Shown here piece by piece: positions 16,053-24,082 of a DNA stretch of 60,827 bases. The notes under the pieces were generated by a model. It searched no databases and was not told the origin of the DNA. It saw only the letters and a program-made list of their open reading frames with translations. A program made the position numbers and the translations under genes. Source of the stretch: CAZSAT01 sp964604675 (GTDB lineage Bacteria; Myxococcota_A; UBA796; CAJQPC01); the NCBI GenBank assembly GCA_964604675.1, contig CAZSAT010000031.1, forward strand, positions 1 through 60,827. The letters run 5' to 3'. Every line of letters starts with the position of its first letter. The first letter of the stretch is position 1.

Positions 16053-16998
16053 AGACGAACCCCGCCCAGTAGTCACAGCTCACGTCGTTCCACCGACCGT
16101 CGGTCACACCGTGCCAGTGGATGACCGCGCAGTGTTCGCCGTCGTCGTAGTTGTCGGGTTGGTAGTCCGCCCAGTTGGCCCAGGAGACCTCCGAGCCGTC
16201 GGGCCAGAGCCAGGTGCCCTCGGTCTCGGCGTCGGTGGCGCCGATCCAGAGCACCTCGGAGGTGAGCGTGAGCGTGGCCGCGACGGCGGCGGCGTTCCGC
16301 TCCTCGGAGTCGAGCACCGCGAGCCGGAGGTCCATGCCCGCGCAGGCCTGGGCGGCGGTCGCCTGCGGGCCGGCGGTCTGGCAGACCAGCCAGTCGTCGA
16401 CCTCGGTGCAGCCGAAGCACTCGGGGGCGTCGTCGAACGAACCGTCGCAGTCGTCGTCCTGCCCGTTGCAGCTCTCGGTGGCCCCAGGGTTCACCGCGGT
16501 GTCGGTCTCGTCGCAGTCGCCGTCGCAGCGGGTGAAGCCGTCGCCGTCGAGGTCGTCGGTCTCCACGCTGGCGGCGTCGCAGTCGTTGTCCAGGCCGTCG
16601 CAGAGCTCCTGGGCGCCCGGGTAGGTGGTGGGCTCGCTGTCGTCGCAGTCGCCCAGGCACGTGGCCCAGCCGTCGCCGTCGTCGTCCCAGCCTTCGTCGG
16701 TGAGGCCGTCGCAGTCGTTGTCCTGGCCGTCGCAGAACTCCACCGCGAGGCCACCCACCAGGGGATCGGTCTCGTCGCAGTCGAAGCACGCCGGGCTGCC
16801 GTCGCCGTCGGCGTCTTCGAGGTCGTAGCCTTCGTCGACCGCGCCGTCGCCGTCGTTGTCGACGCCGTCGCACACCTCGTCGACCAGGAGGGGGCCGGTG
16901 TCGCTGGCCGAGTCCGACGGAGCTTCGGTGTCGGTGGCGCTGTCGTGCACCACCTCCCAGCGGCACCCGACCACCAGGATCAGCTGCCAGAGGCCCAT
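16042..16998 (-). CDS. MopE-repeat lipoprotein with C-terminal C-type lectin domain
   Basis: The 318-residue product begins MGLWQLILVVGC (lipobox Cys12). Residues 40-185 hold at least four MopE-type repeats with the pattern CDGxDNDCDGxxDE followed by DDDGDGW and CDCDxxDP, which are putative Ca2+/metal-binding loops linked by disulfides. Residues about 195-318 are a C-type lectin-like fold: WIGATDAETEGTWLW, SWANWADYQPDNYDDGEHCAV and a final WNDVSCDYWAGFVCGT. The QPDN motif would suggest mannose-type selectivity in canonical lectins. It should sit on the cell surface and bind sugar or metal. Its start overlaps the CotH gene end by 19 bases. Confidence 0.85.
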   Translation of the reverse strand: MGLWQLILVVGCRWEVVHDSATDTEAPSDSASDTGPLLVDEVCDGVDNDGDGAVDEGYDLEDADGDGSPACFDCDETDPLVGGLAVEFCDGQDNDCDGLTDEGWDDDGDGWATCLGDCDDSEPTTYPGAQELCDGLDNDCDAASVETDDLDGDGFTRCDGDCDETDTAVNPGATESCNGQDDDCDGSFDDAPECFGCTEVDDWLVCQTAGPQATAAQACAGMDLRLAVLDSEERNAAAVAATLTLTSEVLWIGATDAETEGTWLWPDGSEVSWANWADYQPDNYDDGEHCAVIHWHGVTDGRWNDVSCDYWAGFVCGT

Positions 16999-18554
16999 GC
17001 GGCCATCTCCTCGGGGCGGGTGGCGAGCACCTCGGCCGTGATGGCCCGCTGCGCCTTCACCACGTCGTCGCCGTGCTCCAGCAGCGGGTCGGCGGCGATG
17101 CGCGGGTCCAGGGCGGCGTCGAGCCGTTCGAGCTGGGCCTCGAGCTCCAGGTCGGTGACCAGGGCCGAGGCCTCGAGCAGCGCCGACTGGAAGAGCTCCA
17201 GGCAGGCCGTGTCGGCCAGGCAGAACTGGAAGAGCACGCCGTCGCCCGCCTCGACCGCGCTGTAGGTGTCCTCGAAGGTCTGGTCGCAGCCCCAGGGCAG
17301 CAGCTGGATGCCCTCGGTCGGGTGCACGTAGATCCGGTAGTTGTTGGGCGAGCGGTAGCCGTCCCAGTTGTCGATGAGCGCTTCCACCGCGAAGAACGCC
17401 GCCACCTGCTCCAGGTCGACCAGCTCGTCGAGCGTGGCGGCCGCGTCGCCCTCGAACGCGCCGTCGCCCACCTGCTCGATGAGATCGGCGAGGGCGTAGA
17501 GCTGGCTGCGGTCGTCCTCTCCGCCGTCGTGCTCCATGTCGTCGATCTCGTAGTCCACGAAGTCGATGCCGCCGCCGCCTTCGTAGTAGGGGCCGCTCGG
17601 GTCGTCGTACCAGCGCTCCAGGAAGCGGTCGTCCATGGTCTCGACCAGGAGGTAGAGCCCCTTGTGTTGTTGGTTCACGTAGAGCTCGACCCAACCGATC
17701 TCGGGGGCGGCCACGCCCATCGCGCGGAACAGGCGGTAGCTCAGGAACTCGTGGGTGTAGGTGGGGTCCTGCACGGCGTTGTTCAGGGTGAGCACCTCCA
17801 GTCCGCGCCAGGTCCACGACTCGAAGTCGCCCAGGTCCAGCCGGAAGCCTGCCTTCTCGTCGAGCTCGCGGAAGGAGCCCACGCCGCCCTTCAGCCGAGC
17901 ATGGATCTGCGGGAACACGGCGAGGCCCGCGACGAGGCTTGCGCTCACCTCGGTGTAGGGGTTGGCCGTGAGGGCCTCGACCGACGAGGTGGGCAGGGTG
18001 AGCCGCAGCTCGTTGACCACCGCCTCGCCGAAGAGGGCGCCGCGCGCGTCGGTGGCGCCGTCGCTCACGACCCCGTTGGTCCAGCCCGGCGAGGCCGCGT
18101 GGGAGGTCACCCAGTCGCCGCCGCTCGGGGTGCGGAGGCGGGCGATGTCGGTGTCGAGGGCGCCGATCACGAGCCGATCGAGCTCGACGCCGTCGTGCCG
18201 GAGCACCAGGGTGTCGCCGGACTTGGAGAGTCCGAAGGGCAGGTCGTCGGCCCACAGGAGCAGGTGACCGCCCGGGGCCAAGGTGCCGCTTCCCTGCCAG
18301 GGGTCCGCGCCGTCGTCGAGGGTGACGAGGCTCAGATCGACCGCCCCGTCGCCGCCGTGGAACAGCTCCACGTAGTCCTGGAAGTCGCCGGGGTCGTGGC
18401 TCACGGAGCTGTCGTTGTCGGTCATCACCTCGTTGAGCACCAGGCCTTCGGCCGGGCCCCCGAGCGCTCCCGCGGCGGTGTCGTCGGCTCCCTCGAGACC
18501 CTCGGGCCCGGTGCAGGCCAGCAGCAGCAGGGGAAACGTGGCACACCTCCGCAC
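16980..18554 (-). CDS. CotH-family (spore-coat kinase-like) lipoprotein with N-terminal lamin-tail domain
   Basis: The 524-residue protein has a signal MRRCATFPLLLLAC (Cys14, GTG start). GLVLNEVMTDN and FQDYVELFHGGDGAVDL at 38-75 mark a lamin-tail (LTD) domain. Residues 175-500 match CotH: FPQIHARLKGGVGSF, EFLSYRLFRAMGVAAPEIGWVELYVN, GLYLLVETMDDRFLERW, and NWDGYRSPNNYRIY followed by LLPWGCDQTF. CotH proteins are atypical kinases that phosphorylate extracellular proteins in Bacillus spore coats and Rhizopus. Here the target could be the overlapping lectin/MopE protein, but that is inference from gene order only. Confidence 0.85.
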   Translation of the reverse strand: MRRCATFPLLLLACTGPEGLEGADDTAAGALGGPAEGLVLNEVMTDNDSSVSHDPGDFQDYVELFHGGDGAVDLSLVTLDDGADPWQGSGTLAPGGHLLLWADDLPFGLSKSGDTLVLRHDGVELDRLVIGALDTDIARLRTPSGGDWVTSHAASPGWTNGVVSDGATDARGALFGEAVVNELRLTLPTSSVEALTANPYTEVSASLVAGLAVFPQIHARLKGGVGSFRELDEKAGFRLDLGDFESWTWRGLEVLTLNNAVQDPTYTHEFLSYRLFRAMGVAAPEIGWVELYVNQQHKGLYLLVETMDDRFLERWYDDPSGPYYEGGGGIDFVDYEIDDMEHDGGEDDRSQLYALADLIEQVGDGAFEGDAAATLDELVDLEQVAAFFAVEALIDNWDGYRSPNNYRIYVHPTEGIQLLPWGCDQTFEDTYSAVEAGDGVLFQFCLADTACLELFQSALLEASALVTDLELEAQLERLDAALDPRIAADPLLEHGDDVVKAQRAITAEVLATRPEEMAAWASGS

Positions 18555-18593
18555 CCAACCCTCCCTCGCCGGGCGGCCGAGCGCTACCCGAAC

Positions 18594-19355
18594 CTACTTG
18601 AACTTGCGCAGCTGGTCGACCGCGCCCGGCGCGAGCACGCTCAGGCCGTAGAGCAGCTTGGCGCGTGGCGAGAGGATGCTCTGGCGGCGGCCCTTCTCGA
18701 CCGCCTCGACGATGCCGTCGGCCACCTGCTCGGGGGTCATCGGCACCAGCTTGGGGTGGTCTTCGTCGAAGGTCATGTAGCCGGCGTTCTCGAAGAAGGG
18801 CGTGCGCACCGCGGGCGGGCAGATCACCGTGACCTCCACACCGGTTCCCTCGAGGTCGCACCGAAGCGCCTCGGACCAGCCGATCATCGCGTGCTTGGAG
18901 GTGCAGTAGGCGGTGTGCCGTGCGTAGCCGCGCTTGCCCGCCACGCTGGCCACGTTGACCACCCGGCCCGAGCCCGCCGCGATCATCGCGGGCAGGAGCG
19001 CGTTGGTGACGCGCACCGAGCCCCACACGTTGACGTCCATCAGCCGCTTCATGTCGGTGATGCTGGTGGCGTCCCAGGCCTCGAAGAGCCCCACGCCCAC
19101 GTTGTTGATCAGCAGGTCGACCCGGCCGAAGCGGTCGAGCACCGCGGCCGCAGCGGTGCGCACCGAGGCATCCTGGGTGACGTCGAGGGTGAGGGCGAGC
19201 TCGATCTCCTGCCCGAGCTCGGCCAGGCGGCTCTGATCCCGGCCGGTGCCCACCACCGTGGCGCCCTCGGCGGCGAAGGCGCGCGCCGTGCAGAGCCCGA
19301 TGCCCGACGTGGCACCGGTGACCAGGACGACGCGGTCGATGAAGCGCTGCGGCAA
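18594..19355 (-). CDS. Short-chain dehydrogenase/reductase
   Basis: The 253-residue protein is a classical SDR: TGATSGIG nucleotide-binding loop at 13-20, NNVG at 84-87, and catalytic Ser137, Tyr150 and Lys154 (YCTSK). The N-terminal loop suits NAD(P) binding; cofactor preference is not clear. The substrate is unknown. The C-terminal extension with MTPEQVADGIVEAVEKGRR resembles SDRs that act on lipids or sterols, but this is a weak hint. The start is a TTG at 19355 with GGAGG four bases ahead. It is divergent from cobS. Confidence 0.88.
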   Translation of the reverse strand: MPQRFIDRVVLVTGATSGIGLCTARAFAAEGATVVGTGRDQSRLAELGQEIELALTLDVTQDASVRTAAAAVLDRFGRVDLLINNVGVGLFEAWDATSITDMKRLMDVNVWGSVRVTNALLPAMIAAGSGRVVNVASVAGKRGYARHTAYCTSKHAMIGWSEALRCDLEGTGVEVTVICPPAVRTPFFENAGYMTFDEDHPKLVPMTPEQVADGIVEAVEKGRRQSILSPRAKLLYGLSVLAPGAVDQLRKFK

Positions 19356-19391
19356 GATACCTCCGAGTCCAGCCGTCTATCCCGGAGCCCC

Positions 19392-20123
19392 ATGCGCATC
19401 CTGAAGGTCGCCGTGGTCTTCCTCACCAGGCTTCCGGTGCGGCTCGACCCCTGGCACGACGAGCAGGAGCTGGCGCGCGCCAGCCGCTTCTTCCCTGCGG
19501 TCGGTGCCGTGCTCGGGCTGGCCACGGCCGCGCTCTACGTGCTCTTCTCTGCGCTCCTGCCGGTCACGCTCGCTGCGGTCCTGGCCGTGGCGTCGGGCAT
19601 CCTGCTCACCGGCGCCCTGCACGAGGACGCGCTCGGCGATGTGGCCGACGGCTTCGGCGGCGGGTGGGACCGCGAGAGCGTGCTGCGGATCCTGAAGGAC
19701 CCGCGGCAGGGGACCTACGGCGTGATCGCCATGGTGCTGGCGTTGTTGTTGAGGGTCGGGGCCCTCGTGGAGCTGGGTCCCGAGCGGGCCTGGGCCGTGT
19801 GGCCGGCGGTGGCCGCCCTGAGCCGCGTGGGCATGGTCTGGATGCTGTGGCGCCTGCCGAGCGCCCGCGCCGAGGGGGCTGCTGCGGGCGCGAGCCGGGA
19901 CCTCACCGGCCGCGACGTGGCGGTCTGCACGGTGATCGGGCTGGCGGTGGCGGTGGGCTTCCGGGAGCTCTTCTTCCCGTGCCTCGCGGTCGTCGTTGCG
20001 GTCACCTGGTGGTGGGCGCGGGTGGCGCGGAGGCGTCTGGGCGGCGTGACCGGCGACGTGGCGGGCGCCAGCCAGCAGCTCGGGGAGCTGGGCCTGTGGC
20101 TGACGCTGGTGGCGCTGGGCTGA
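19392..20123 (+). CDS. cobS: Adenosylcobinamide-GDP ribazoletransferase (cobalamin synthase)
   Basis: The 243-residue integral membrane protein matches CobS, which joins alpha-ribazole to adenosylcobinamide-GDP in the last steps of B12 assembly. It shows FLTRLPV near the start, RASRFFPAVGAVLG, and the acidic motif TGALHEDALGDVADGFGGG near residue 78, whose aspartates bind Mg2+. About six membrane segments follow. I chose ATG 19392 (MRILKVAVVFLTRLPV) with GGAG at 19384. No cobU, cobT or cobC lies in the window, so the gene stands apart from the rest of the pathway. Confidence 0.9.
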   Translation: MRILKVAVVFLTRLPVRLDPWHDEQELARASRFFPAVGAVLGLATAALYVLFSALLPVTLAAVLAVASGILLTGALHEDALGDVADGFGGGWDRESVLRILKDPRQGTYGVIAMVLALLLRVGALVELGPERAWAVWPAVAALSRVGMVWMLWRLPSARAEGAAAGASRDLTGRDVAVCTVIGLAVAVGFRELFFPCLAVVVAVTWWWARVARRRLGGVTGDVAGASQQLGELGLWLTLVALG

Positions 20124-20143
20124 GCTTCTGGGCAACCGGGTGG

Positions 20144-20779
20144 CTACTCCGCGAGCTCGGCCTGGTAGTCGCCGGCCACGGTGTCGCGCCGGAAGCCCGA
20201 GCGCCTGCTCACGGCCTCGCCATCGACGTCGGCGTCGGTCCAGCTCACGGTGACCGCCTGCAGGCGGGGGTTCTCGCCGTAGCTGTGGATCGAGAGGTCC
20301 ACGCCGTCTTCGCCCTGGCCGAGCGCTTCGTGCACGGGGGAGAAGCTGGTGGTCCAGACCTCGGGATCGGCGTCGAGGTGGCTCTGCATCCAGGCGATGC
20401 AGGGGTACTCGCTGCAGTCGACCTCGAGCAGCTCGCCACCTTCGACCTGCTCGAGGGCGGCCTCCACGGAGGCTTCGACGCTGGCGGCCGTGAAGCGACC
20501 GGGGAGCTCGTCGGGCCAGGGCTGCTCGGTGCCCTCATGGCCCTCCACCCGCCCGCTCGCGATGGCGCCCATCAGGCTCAGCCGCTGGACCTCGGCCTCC
20601 AGCTCGGCGACGCGGTCGCCGCAGTCTCCCTCGACGGTGACCCGCTCCACCACCCGCCGGGTGGTGGTGTCGGCCTCGACGGCGGCCTGCTCGGGCGCTT
20701 CGGACGCCTCGTCGTCGAAGCTCGTCCAGGCCAACGCGGCCGCGGCTCCGGCGATGGCGCCGGCTGCGAAACTCTTCAT
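20144..20779 (-). CDS. Membrane-anchored periplasmic hypothetical protein
   Basis: The 211-residue product begins MKSFAAGAIAGAAAALAWTSF, which looks like a signal anchor or Sec signal without a lipobox. An acidic linker and a short coiled coil (CGDRVAELEAEVQRLSL) follow. The C-terminal domain includes VDCSEYPCIAWMQSHL with two cysteines four residues apart and HSYGENPRLQAVTVSWTDADVDGEA. I recognise no family; domains of this look are common as single genes in myxobacteria. It lies between cobS and the CAP-domain gene and is probably transcribed after the latter. Confidence 0.65.
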   Translation of the reverse strand: MKSFAAGAIAGAAAALAWTSFDDEASEAPEQAAVEADTTTRRVVERVTVEGDCGDRVAELEAEVQRLSLMGAIASGRVEGHEGTEQPWPDELPGRFTAASVEASVEAALEQVEGGELLEVDCSEYPCIAWMQSHLDADPEVWTTSFSPVHEALGQGEDGVDLSIHSYGENPRLQAVTVSWTDADVDGEAVSRRSGFRRDTVAGDYQAELAE

Positions 20780-20806
20780 GGAACCTGCCCTTTGCTGGAG
20801 CCGATC

Positions 20807-21973
20807 CTAACGGTTCCACACCTCCAGCGGGCGCGGCGTGCCCTGCGGAAACTCGAGCAGCTCCCAGGTCACGTAGAGCTTCGCAGGAACGGCCGGCTCG
20901 AGCGCCGTGCCGATGCTCACGTGGGTGCAGCTCTCGCAGTGGAGGTTGCGCAGGTGGCCGGGCGACAGCTCCACCAGCGCGAGCGCGTCCTGCCAGGTGG
21001 GCGCGGCCGCCAGGTCCTCGTGGTGGCGCGCCTTGGGGTGGAAGCTCTCGCGAGCCCGCGCCGCCACGCCCTCGGTCACGCCCGGCAGCACGTGGTCGAC
21101 CACGCCGGTGTGGGCCATGTACGCGCTGTGCTCGCGGGCCAGCGGCTCGAACAGCTCGAAGCGCTCGAGCGTGGGCAGCCCGGCCTCGGCGCGGAGGGTG
21201 TCGAGCGCGCCGTAGAGCGCTTCCGCGTCGACCATCGGGTCGGCCGTGGCGGGCTCGCCGCGGGGGAGCGGCACGGGGCCGGGCGGGTCTGCGTCGACGT
21301 AGACGGTCCAGATCAACGCCACCTGGCTCTCGGTGCTGCTGGTGGTGACCACCTCCAGCCGCCAGACCCCCGGCACGTGGAAGCCGTCGATGTACTGGTA
21401 GCGCTCGGTGGCCAGCTCGTACGCGCGGACCGGCTGGTTGGGGCCGTCGACGAACAGCACGGCTTCGTGGCCAACCGCCCCTTCGCCCAGCTCGATGCGC
21501 ACCGGGAGGGTCTGGTCGAGCGCCAGGTCCCGCGGCATCGGGTCCACGAACACGGGCCGGAAGGCGTAGGCCACGAACCACAGGGTGGTGCCATCGCCGT
21601 AGTCGCGGCGGGCCAGCGCGACGTCGATGGGCTGGGCGCGCGCCAGCGCGAGGTCGGCGAGCAGCTCGGCCAGCTCGTCGGGCCAGGCCCCGCTGTTCAG
21701 GGTCTTGGCGAAGCTCGCGTGCCCCGGGTAGCCGGCCATGCCCAGGGCGCTGGCGGCGGCCTCGGGGGTGATGCGCGCGGTCGGATCCGGTGCCATGGCC
21801 GCGAGCAGCCGGGCCGCGCGAGCGAGGCCGCGGTCGAGGCTGGCGCCCGGCACGCGCTGGAGCAGCCAGGCGTCGGCCTCGGTCTCGGCTTCGGGGATGG
21901 GGGTGTAGCGCACCTCCGGCACCGGCTCGGCGGCGGGGGTGGGCGGCTTGCAGGCGAGGGCGAGGAGCAGCAC
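20807..21973 (-). CDS. CAP (SCP/PR-1) domain lipoprotein
   Basis: The 388-residue product (GTG start) has the short signal VLLLALAC with Cys8. Residues about 255-375 resemble the CAP fold: ALDTLRAEAGLPTLERFELF, then LAREHSAYMAHTGVVDHVLPG with a histidine in the position that binds metal in CAP proteins, and SPGHLRNLHCESCTHVSIGTAL. The region between (100-250) is beta-rich (DQTLPVRIELGEGAVGHEAV) and unassigned. CAP proteins are secreted, and some bind lipids or act as proteases; none of these roles can be assigned here. It is followed, leftward, by the 20144 gene. Confidence 0.75.
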   Translation of the reverse strand: MLLLALACKPPTPAAEPVPEVRYTPIPEAETEADAWLLQRVPGASLDRGLARAARLLAAMAPDPTARITPEAAASALGMAGYPGHASFAKTLNSGAWPDELAELLADLALARAQPIDVALARRDYGDGTTLWFVAYAFRPVFVDPMPRDLALDQTLPVRIELGEGAVGHEAVLFVDGPNQPVRAYELATERYQYIDGFHVPGVWRLEVVTTSSTESQVALIWTVYVDADPPGPVPLPRGEPATADPMVDAEALYGALDTLRAEAGLPTLERFELFEPLAREHSAYMAHTGVVDHVLPGVTEGVAARARESFHPKARHHEDLAAAPTWQDALALVELSPGHLRNLHCESCTHVSIGTALEPAVPAKLYVTWELLEFPQGTPRPLEVWNR

Positions 21974-21990
21974 GGGGCTTGCTTACCCCG

Positions 21991-23952
21991 TCAGCTCAGA
22001 TCACGAATTCGTTTCTCGAGGTCCTGCCGGTGCACCAGGTCGATGACCTCCATGCGCCCCTCGTCGAACTTGAAGAACAGGCGGTAGCTCCGGCCCACCT
22101 TCTGACGCCAGAGCCAGCGCCGGCCGCGCAGGGGTCGGGCGCCGCGGAAGGCGTCCTCCCGGCCAGCGGCCAGGCGTCCGGCGATCTCCAGCGCCTGGCG
22201 CGCGGTGGCCTCGGGCAAGCGCGCCAGCAGGTCGTCGAAGCGGTCGGGGAACACCAGCGTGCGCCAGGGCTGCACCCCGAGCTGCTCGTCTTCCTCCTCC
22301 TCGGCCTCGGTGGGCTCGTCGGCTGGCTCCGGTGCCAGCTCGGCCAGCTCGGCCTGCAAGCGCGCCACGGTGTTGCGCAGCTCCGCGCGCTCGGTGTTGC
22401 GCGCGTTGAGCTCGGCCTTGAAGCGCCTCGCCCGCGCCCTCAGCTCCCGCACGACCTCGGGGTCGACCTCCTCCGCTTCGCTGGTCTCGACCTCGTCTTC
22501 GACTGACGGGGCCGCGCGCGCCTCCTCGAGGGCCTCGACCGTGGCCTGCAGCTCGGCCCGGACCCGGCCGAGTTCCTTGTCGAGGGCTTCGATGCGGGCG
22601 GCCCGCTTGTCGAGCTCCGCCCTGTCGCCGGGGTCGATCAGCGGCCGCCCGGCGTTCATCCAGGGCAGCACCTGCCGCTCCACCGGGTCCACCGGGTCGA
22701 GCCCCAGCCGGTCGCGGCACTGAAGCAGCACCTCGAGCACCACCGCGGCGTCGCCCTGCTGGGCTTGAGGCAAGGCACCCCGCCCCACGTGCAGGGCCAA
22801 GCCGTGCAGGCCGACGTCGGCGAGGTCGAGGCTGAGCTGGCTGCCGTCGTCGGGCGCGGCGCACGCGGCGGCTTCCGCCAGCCGGAGGCGCTCGCCGTCG
22901 TCGCTCGCGAGGAGCAGCTGGGCCGCCGTGGGGAGGGTGTCGCTGAGCGCCGCGAAGCGCGCGACCACCTCCCGCTTGCCCGCGACCGTGCTCCACCGCA
23001 GGCCGTCGGTCACGAGCTGGTCGCGCTCCGCGGTGCCGAGGCGCTCGAGCAGGTCGGCCGCCCGGTCGTACTCCCGCCCCATCAGCAGGAGCTCGATCCA
23101 GCGGGTCTGGAGCGCCTCGGGCACGCGCTCCACGGTCAACTCGCAGAGCTCCCAGGCGCGCAGCGTGTCGAGCTCCGAGGCGGTGACCGGGTCCTTGTCG
23201 ACCGGAGCCGCGCCCGTGGCGATGTCCTTGAGCGCCTGCTGGTCAGCGATGCGGTGGCACTTCTTGTACTTCTTCCCGCTCCCGCAGTGGCACCGATCGT
23301 TCGGTCCGAGCTTCGGCGCGGCGAGGGCCGCAGCGGTGGCCCCCTGGGCCTCGGGCTTCGCGGGCAGGTCGAGCAGGGGGGGCGCCGAGAACCAGGTCTC
23401 CAGGTCGCGGACCACGGCCTTGCTGGTGTCGTCGGGCAGCGTGTGGCCCTCGTTGCGCAGCACGACCTTCAGGTGGTGGTCGTCGACCAGCCGGGCGAGG
23501 GCGTTGGCCACCTTCTTGGGCTCGTCGGCGAGCGGCCGTCGGCACATCACGCGGGCTTCGCGGAGCACCCCCTCGAGGTCGGCTTGCTGCCTCAGGCCCC
23601 ACCAGGCCGCGAAGTACAGGGCGTAGGCGTCCCAGTCGCCGAGCCGACCGTCCTGCACCGCGGCGACCATCGCCGCTGGAAAGTCACCCTCGGCTCGGAG
23701 CGTGGCGGTGGCCAGGGCGCGCATGTCGGGCAGCAGGGCCGCGCCTTCGACCAGCACGGTGGCGTCGAGCGGCAGCTCGGCCTGCAGCGCGGCGAGCACC
23801 AGGCGGCTGTAGGCCCCGGCCCGTCGCTCGCGCGCCGCGGTTCGCAAGGCGTTGTCGAGCTCGGGCCCGCTGCGCAGGTCGGCGGCGAGCTCGCGCAGGT
23901 GTTGCACGCAGGTCTGGAGGCGCTCGGCGCGCTCGATGAGCGGATCCGACAT
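21991..23952 (-). CDS. SEC-C protein with coiled coil and C-terminal RelE/ParE-like domain
   Basis: The 653-residue cytoplasmic protein starts at ATG 23952. A zinc-binding SEC-C motif lies at about 217-233 (PNDRCHCGSGKKYKKCH: Cys221, Cys223, Cys232, His233). Helical repeats of a TPR-like character occupy 1-210 and 250-420. A long coiled coil runs at about 455-545. The last 90 residues (FPDRFDDLLARLPEATARQALEI, then KVGRSYRLFFKFDEGRMEVIDLVHR) have the strand order and the GRSYRLFF/HR pattern of RelE/ParE-superfamily toxins and mRNA interferases. SEC-C recruits ribosome or SecB partners in known proteins. The pairing with a toxin-like fold is unusual. Confidence 0.8.
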   Translation of the reverse strand: MSDPLIERAERLQTCVQHLRELAADLRSGPELDNALRTAARERRAGAYSRLVLAALQAELPLDATVLVEGAALLPDMRALATATLRAEGDFPAAMVAAVQDGRLGDWDAYALYFAAWWGLRQQADLEGVLREARVMCRRPLADEPKKVANALARLVDDHHLKVVLRNEGHTLPDDTSKAVVRDLETWFSAPPLLDLPAKPEAQGATAAALAAPKLGPNDRCHCGSGKKYKKCHRIADQQALKDIATGAAPVDKDPVTASELDTLRAWELCELTVERVPEALQTRWIELLLMGREYDRAADLLERLGTAERDQLVTDGLRWSTVAGKREVVARFAALSDTLPTAAQLLLASDDGERLRLAEAAACAAPDDGSQLSLDLADVGLHGLALHVGRGALPQAQQGDAAVVLEVLLQCRDRLGLDPVDPVERQVLPWMNAGRPLIDPGDRAELDKRAARIEALDKELGRVRAELQATVEALEEARAAPSVEDEVETSEAEEVDPEVVRELRARARRFKAELNARNTERAELRNTVARLQAELAELAPEPADEPTEAEEEEDEQLGVQPWRTLVFPDRFDDLLARLPEATARQALEIAGRLAAGREDAFRGARPLRGRRWLWRQKVGRSYRLFFKFDEGRMEVIDLVHRQDLEKRIRDLS

Positions 23953-23954
23953 GT

Positions 23955-24056
23955 CTAGCTCGTCTTCTTCTTGCGCGGCTTCGCCACCTTGGCGGGCATC
24001 TTCGCGGTGTGCTCGAAGGCTTCGAGCGCGGCCGGCGTGGGCTCGTCCATGGGCAT
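23955..24056 (-). CDS. 33-residue basic-tailed small protein upstream of the SEC-C gene
   Basis: A short frame (MPMDEPTPAALEAFEHTAKMPAK then VAKPRKKKTS) ends at TAG 23955-23957, two bases before the ATG of the SEC-C gene. A near-perfect AGGAGG lies four bases before its first ATG and ten before its second (MDEPTP). The acidic start and Lys/Arg-rich tail (AKPRKKKTS) give it a clear charge gradient. The strong ribosome site and tight spacing argue that it is real and co-translated. Its role is unknown: it could be a leader, a chaperone or an antitoxin-like partner of the downstream RelE-like domain. Confidence 0.6.
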   Translation of the reverse strand: MPMDEPTPAALEAFEHTAKMPAKVAKPRKKKTS

Positions 24057-24082
24057 GGCGCCTCCTGGGATAGGGTGGAGCC

